A DNA stretch of 64,000 nt from Kitasatospora setae KM-6054 (lineage in GTDB: Bacteria > Actinomycetota > Actinomycetes > Streptomycetales > Streptomycetaceae): NCBI RefSeq assembly GCF_000269985.1, contig NC_016109.1:7715001-7779000 (forward strand), written 5' to 3'. A model generated the notes under the pieces. That model was not told where the DNA came from, made no database searches, and saw only the letters and a program-made list of their open reading frames with translations. Shown one piece after another: positions 60,687 to 64,000 of this stretch (the stretch's first letter is position 1; each line of letters opens with the position of its first letter). The position numbers and the translations under genes were made by a program.

Positions 60687-60933
60687 TCGAGGTCCCCCTG
60701 TGCCTCTGCGTGACCGGATCGGTCCCCGGCCGAAAGGCAAGATCGCACGAACGCGGACGGCTGGTCAACAAGTGACGCTCCGTCATTATCTGGGAGAGAA
60801 AAGGCGGTTGACTGGTGTGAATGTCCGGGAACGGGCAGGGCCCCCGAGGTCGGATCCGCCACGCTCGGTGAGGAGGTGGCTGCCGTTTCGGCGGGTCGTT
60901 CCGGTAGGTCGTTTCGGTGCGCTTATGTGGCGC

Positions 60934-60961
60934 TTGCCTTCGGTTCGCCCCCGAATAGGAT
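60934..60961 (+). promoter_or_regulatory. Promoter of the frameshifted small gene
   Basis: TTGCCT (60934-60939), a 16-bp spacer and TAGGAT (60956-60961) lie about 28 bp before the ATG at 60989, with a GGAGAGGAG site between. Confidence 0.45.
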
Positions 60962-60988
60962 GCCCGCGGCCGCGGAGAGGAGACTGTG

Positions 60989-61290
60989 ATGTCGGTGATA
61001 CCCGAGCTGCCGGACGGCTCGTGGTGGGAGAGGAATTCTTCCGGGATCCGGTGTTCCGTGCGGCGACGGCGGAGGAAGCGGCGCTGGTGGCCCGGTCGGT
61101 CGGCGGGCCACCCGGGGTGCTGGTCGCGTTCGAGGGAGACGTGGGCGGGGGTGCCCCGATGACCGGGCTGATCGCCGCCGGGCGACTGGAGATCGAAACC
61201 GGGGTGGTCTTCCGGTACTGGCGGGAGCCCCTGGGGCCGGGCGAGCGCCGGGCGCACTGGGTCCGCCCGCCGGAGGGATGGAGTGGCTGA
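60989..61290 (+). pseudogene. Small gene with an apparent single-base frameshift
   Basis: An ATG at 60989 has a very good ribosome-binding site (GGAGAGGAG, 6 nt) and opens MSVIPELPDGSWW. That frame then becomes Arg-rich (RRRRRKRRWW) and stops after 51 codons. From about 61022 the -1 frame carries protein-like sequence to a stop at 61290: EEFFRDPVFRAATAEEAALVARSVGGPP, then VLVAFEGDVGGG and FRYWREPLGPGERRAHWVRPPEGW. Joining the frames near TGGTGGGAGAG would give one protein of about 100 residues. It is a decayed gene, a sequencing error or, less likely, programmed frameshifting. No family is recognised. Confidence 0.6.
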
Positions 61291-61330
61291 GCGGGGAGGG
61301 GAGAGGAGTGGGAGGGGTGAGGAGAGGTGA

Positions 61331-61346
61331 ATTGAACGTGTTCAAT
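61331..61346. promoter_or_regulatory. TetR-type operator at the epimerase promoter
   Basis: ATTGAAC-GT-GTTCAAT is an exact 7-bp inverted repeat with a 2-bp centre. It overlaps the -35 element and ends 20 bp before the start codon. Confidence 0.7.
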
Positions 61347-61360
61347 TTGCGGGGTACGGT
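61332..61360 (+). promoter_or_regulatory. Promoter of a leaderless epimerase transcript
   Basis: TTGAAC (61332-61337), a 17-bp spacer and TACGGT (61355-61360) are followed after 6 nt by the GTG start codon, leaving no room for a ribosome-binding site. Confidence 0.65.
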
Positions 61361-61366
61361 CTCCCC

Positions 61367-62314
61367 GTGAAGTACGTGATTCCCGGTGGCACCGGGCAGG
61401 TCGGCACGATGCTGGAGCGCGCGCTGCGCGCGGACGGGCACCAGGTGGTGGTCCTCACCCGGACGCCCACCGCCCCGCACCACGTGGCCTGGGACGGCCG
61501 GACCCTCGGCGCCTGGGCCGAGCAGCTGGACGGCGCCGACGCCGTGGTCAACCTGGCGGGGCGGACGGTGAGCTGCCGCTACACGCCGGAGAACCTCCGG
61601 CAGATGATGGACTCCCGGGTGGACTCGGCCCGGGTGGTCGGCGAGGCGATCGCCGCCGCGGCCCGGCCGCCCCGGGTCTGGCTGCAGATGAGCACCGCGA
61701 CGGTGTACGCGCACCGCTTCGACGCCCCGAACGACGAGGCGGACGGCGTCATCGGCGGCACCGAGCCGGGCGTACCGGACTACTGGGAGTACAGCGTCCG
61801 GATCGCCCGGAACTGGGAGGCCGAGCAGGAGCGGGCGGCCGTGCCCGGCACCCGGAAGGTGGCGCTGCGGGCCGCGATGGTGTTCAGTCCGGACCGGGGC
61901 GGGGTGTTCGACGTGCTGTCCTGGCTGGTCCGGCTGGGTCTGGGCGGGCCGGTGGCGGGCGGGCGGCAGTACGTGTCCTGGATCCACGAGCGGGACTTCG
62001 TGCGGGCCGTGCGCTTCCTGGTCGAGACGGAGGGGTTGACCGGCCCGGTCAACCTGGCCGCGCCGAACCCGCTGCCGCAGCGCGAACTGATGCGTGCGCT
62101 GCGGCGGGCGAACGGCGTGCCGGTGGGCCTGCCCGCCACCCGCTGGATGGCGGAGCTCGGCGCGTTCGCCCTCCGGACGGACACCGAGCTGCTGCTCAAG
62201 AGCCGGCGGGTGGTGCCCGGCCGCCTGCTGGACGCCGGGTTCGCCTTCGACTTCCCGCACTGCGCCGACGCCGCCCGGGAGTTGGTCGCCCGTCGCAGGA
62301 GCGGACGGATCTGA
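61367..62314 (+). CDS. TIGR01777-family NAD(P)-dependent sugar-epimerase-like SDR
   Basis: The 315-residue protein starts at GTG 61367. VIPGGTGQVGTMLERALRADGHQV is the Rossmann cofactor loop. DAVVNLAGRTVSCRY, STATVYAHR, WEAEQERA and the C-terminal DUF1731 region (GVPVGLPATRWMAELGAFALRTDTELLLKSRRVVPGRLLDAGF) define the TIGR01777/YfcH-like extended SDR family, whose substrate is not known. The transcript appears leaderless and is overlapped by a TetR-type palindrome. The TetR gene about 1.5 kb to the right is a possible controller. Confidence 0.9.
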   Translation: MKYVIPGGTGQVGTMLERALRADGHQVVVLTRTPTAPHHVAWDGRTLGAWAEQLDGADAVVNLAGRTVSCRYTPENLRQMMDSRVDSARVVGEAIAAAARPPRVWLQMSTATVYAHRFDAPNDEADGVIGGTEPGVPDYWEYSVRIARNWEAEQERAAVPGTRKVALRAAMVFSPDRGGVFDVLSWLVRLGLGGPVAGGRQYVSWIHERDFVRAVRFLVETEGLTGPVNLAAPNPLPQRELMRALRRANGVPVGLPATRWMAELGAFALRTDTELLLKSRRVVPGRLLDAGFAFDFPHCADAARELVARRRSGRI

Positions 62315-62387
62315 CGGCGGGGCTGGGGCGGAAAGGGAGGGGAGGGGGGGAGGGGAGGGTGTCGGTGGGTGCGGTGAGGATGGGGGC

Positions 62388-62810
62388 GTGGATGCCGAAC
62401 AGTGGGTCGGGGCGGCTGTCTCCGGAGAGCTCGCGGAGTTCCTGCGCGGTGCCGCCGAGTACCGTCCGGTGGTGCTCGCCGGGTGCGTGTGCGAGGGCTG
62501 CGGCGGGCGGGTGTTCACCGTCTGGGTGGACGACGCCCAGGGGTGCGCGGGGCGGGAGTGCGTGCGCTGCGAGCAGCGGGCGTTCCTCGCGGACAGCGCC
62601 GAGGTGTGGCAGGAGGCCGAGCCCGAGGTCGCCGAATGCTCGTGCGGCGGCGACGAGTTCGAGGCTGCGGTGGCGTTCTCGCTGACCGCCGACGGGGAGG
62701 TCCGCTGGGTGACGGTGGGGCTGCGCTGCGAACGGGACGGCGCGCTCGGGGTCTACACCGACTGGAAGATCGACTACGCCCCGGCGGACCACCTGCTGCG
62801 CGCGGTCTGA
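62388..62810 (+). CDS. Zinc-ribbon-like protein, function unknown
   Basis: The 140-residue protein starts at GTG 62388; the upstream GGGGAGGG tract may serve as ribosome-binding site. Cysteines are arranged in pairs (CVCEGCGG, CAGRECVRCE, CSCGG), suggesting one or two zinc ribbons. The rest alternates short strands (VFTVWVDDAQG, VRWVTVGLRCERDGALGVYTDWKIDY). No family was recognised. A G-rich tract of about 30 bp (62333-62359) lies in the gap before it. Confidence 0.75.
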   Translation: MDAEQWVGAAVSGELAEFLRGAAEYRPVVLAGCVCEGCGGRVFTVWVDDAQGCAGRECVRCEQRAFLADSAEVWQEAEPEVAECSCGGDEFEAAVAFSLTADGEVRWVTVGLRCERDGALGVYTDWKIDYAPADHLLRAV

Positions 62811-62864
62811 GCCCGGTCGAAGGGAGTCACCCGGCCGGTTGCCCGATTGGTCGGGGGCGGCCGG

Positions 62865-63488
62865 TCAGCTGCCGGGGGTGTGGATGCCGGCCAGGGCGAG
62901 GTCGAGCAGTTGGCGGGTCTCGGCGGGTCCGTCCGGGTCGGCCTCGGCGGCGGTGGCGAGCGCGCTGACCAGGGTGAGGAGGCGGACGACCGTCACCTCC
63001 GGGCGGATGGTGCCGGTGGCCGCGGCGCGGTCGAGCAGCCGCTGGCCGGCGTCGGTGATCATCGTGTGGCAGTCGGCGCCGAAGGCCGGATCGCCGCCGG
63101 TCGCCTCCTGCGCGCCGCGCAGCAGGGAGGTGCCGAGGCCGCGGTTGGCCACCGCGTGGGCGCCGAGGGCGTGCAGCCAGACGATCAGGGCGTCTGCCGG
63201 GGGCAGCGCGGCGGAGAACTCGTCGGCCCGCGCGCAGAGGACGGCCACCCGCCCCTTGAACACCGCCTCCAGCAGCGCCTGCCGCGACGGGAAGTGCCGG
63301 TGCAGCGTCGCGGACCCCACGCCGGCCACCCGGGCGACCTCCTCCAAGGAGACGTCCGCCCCCTGCTCGGCGATCAGCGGTTCGGCGATCGCCACGATCC
63401 GCTCGTAGTTGCGCCGGGCGTCCGCGCGCATCGGCCGGCGCCGCGCAGGAGGGGTGGTGGGGACGGAGGCGGGAGGCTTCGGGGGCAC
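62865..63488 (-). CDS. TetR-family transcriptional regulator
   Basis: I start at GTG 63488, 5 nt after AGGAG (207 residues); ATG 63431 is possible but lacks a ribosome-binding site. The DNA-binding domain is MRADARRNYERIVAIAEPLIAEQGADVSLEEVARVAGVGSATLHRHFPSRQALLEAVF, the TetR pattern. The C-terminal ligand domain matches the common actinomycete group with LRGAQEATGGDPAFGADC and the DLALAGIHTPG end. It is divergent from the LLM oxidoreductase gene. An ATTGAAC dyad at the nearby epimerase gene is another possible target. Confidence 0.9.
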   Translation of the reverse strand: MPPKPPASVPTTPPARRRPMRADARRNYERIVAIAEPLIAEQGADVSLEEVARVAGVGSATLHRHFPSRQALLEAVFKGRVAVLCARADEFSAALPPADALIVWLHALGAHAVANRGLGTSLLRGAQEATGGDPAFGADCHTMITDAGQRLLDRAAATGTIRPEVTVVRLLTLVSALATAAEADPDGPAETRQLLDLALAGIHTPGS

Positions 63489-63648
63489 CGGGGCTCCTGA
63501 CGGCTTGCTAACCGGGGTGGGCCTCCATATCGTAGCGCCCGTCAAGTGGGGGGCCGCCCCGCTTTGCTTCCGGGGCGGCCGCCGCGCGGATGTGCCGGGG
63601 TGGAGCGGGATGCGCCTGGACGGTGCGGGACAGGACGGAGTGGGGCAG

Positions 63649-64000
63649 ATGGAGCAGGCGGGACGAACGGACGTCAGGCCCGGCCGGGGCGGGCTGCCGC
63701 CGCTCGGGCGGGTCGGGGTGTGGGCGGGTGACGCGGACGGGTGGCCGCTCGCGGAGCTGCGCCGGGCGGTCGCCGCCGCCGAGCGGCTGGGCTACGGCGC
63801 GCTGTGGTTCGGGGAGACCGGCGGCCGGGAGGCGATGGCGCAGGCGGCGCTGCTGCTGGCCGCGAGCGAACGGATCGCCGTCGTCTGCGGGATGGCCGAC
63901 GTCTACGCCCGCGACGCGGTGGCCACCGCCGCCGGAGCCCGAACGCTGGACGAGGCCCACCCCGGACGTTTCCTGACGACGCTCTGGGAGAGTCACCCGC
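63649..64000 (+). CDS. LLM-class F420-dependent oxidoreductase, N-terminus (truncated by the window edge)
   Basis: The frame is open from ATG 63649 (or 63610) to the right edge, giving at least 117 residues. LGRVGVWAGDADGWPLAELRRAVAAAERLGYGALWFGETGGREAMAQAALLLAASERIAVVCGMADVYARDAVATAAGARTL is, in its order of elements, the start of the luciferase-like TIM barrel. Relatives in actinomycetes use coenzyme F420. The catalytic end and true length are outside the window. The gene is divergent from a TetR regulator, which may control it. Confidence 0.85.
   Translation, partial: MEQAGRTDVRPGRGGLPPLGRVGVWAGDADGWPLAELRRAVAAAERLGYGALWFGETGGREAMAQAALLLAASERIAVVCGMADVYARDAVATAAGARTLDEAHPGRFLTTLWESHP

Noticed and set aside
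1..64000. Biosynthetic gene cluster for a natural product
   Set aside because: Several methyltransferases, regulators and reductases are present, but I found no polyketide, peptide, terpene or other core biosynthetic enzyme.

Overview
The window is high-GC, gene-dense DNA from an actinomycete, most likely a streptomycete (Streptomyces or Kitasatospora). The support is an SsgA-family sporulation protein, a WhiB-family protein, the actinobacterial ribosomal protein bL37, a SigB/SigF-type stress cassette, several SpoIIE/PP2C phosphatases, CebR boxes in front of a cellulase, GTG starts, ATGA/GTGA gene overlaps and leaderless-looking promoters. I see no tRNA, rRNA, CRISPR array, phage genes or replication origin. 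Coordinates are 1-based on the given strand.

Layout: 1-690 is the 5' end of an IS4-family element running off the left edge. It has cut the 3' end off a PAS-GAF-SpoIIE phosphatase gene (691-2266). 2650-3903 holds a Cys-rich pentapeptide-repeat protein and a small membrane protein. 4032-8838 is a persulfide/sulfane-sulfur detoxification locus: two rhodanese-type proteins, a TauE/SafE-type exporter, a CstB-like persulfide dioxygenase-rhodanese and a CstR-type repressor, tied together by four 16-bp operators. The repressor gene has a second, inverted, convergent copy. Between the copies lie a 20-bp-stem hairpin and nine tandem copies of a 14-mer made from one arm of it. 8927-10911 is an OlsA/OlsB-like ornithine-lipid pair. 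11245-13931 holds two integral-membrane mannosyltransferase-like proteins.

14032-24617 contains a DUF4037 protein, a methyltransferase with a MarR regulator, a five-gene molybdopterin oxidoreductase operon (b-type membrane subunit, catalytic subunit, 4Fe-4S subunit, Tat-anchored Rieske protein, small membrane protein) and a ThrE exporter. 24807-34942 contains a SHOCT membrane protein, two coupled PP2C-type regulators (the second with a degenerate phosphatase domain), an aldo/keto reductase, an Acg-like nitroreductase, DUF5713 and HEAT-repeat proteins. 35020-43084 carries etfBA, a natural oxidoreductase-methyltransferase fusion divergent from an XRE-cupin regulator, and two secreted proteins divergent from a DUF6230/DUF6114 pair. 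43838-47926 is a MoxR ATPase, vWA-metallopeptidase-like and unknown protein triad.

49331-54054 is a stress and development block: bL37, WhiB, RsbW-like anti-sigma factor, STAS antagonist, SigB-type sigma factor with a SigB-like promoter, SRPBCC, SsgA-like and PRC-barrel proteins. 54197-55869 is a MarR regulator and a methyltransferase separated by 11 exact copies of the palindrome CATCGATG. 56032-64000 is saprophytic and general metabolism: a GH5-FN3-CBM2 cellulase with two CebR boxes, a PfkB sugar kinase, a Tat-exported beta-helix protein, a frameshifted small gene, an SDR epimerase with a TetR-type operator, a zinc-ribbon protein, a TetR regulator and a truncated LLM-class oxidoreductase.
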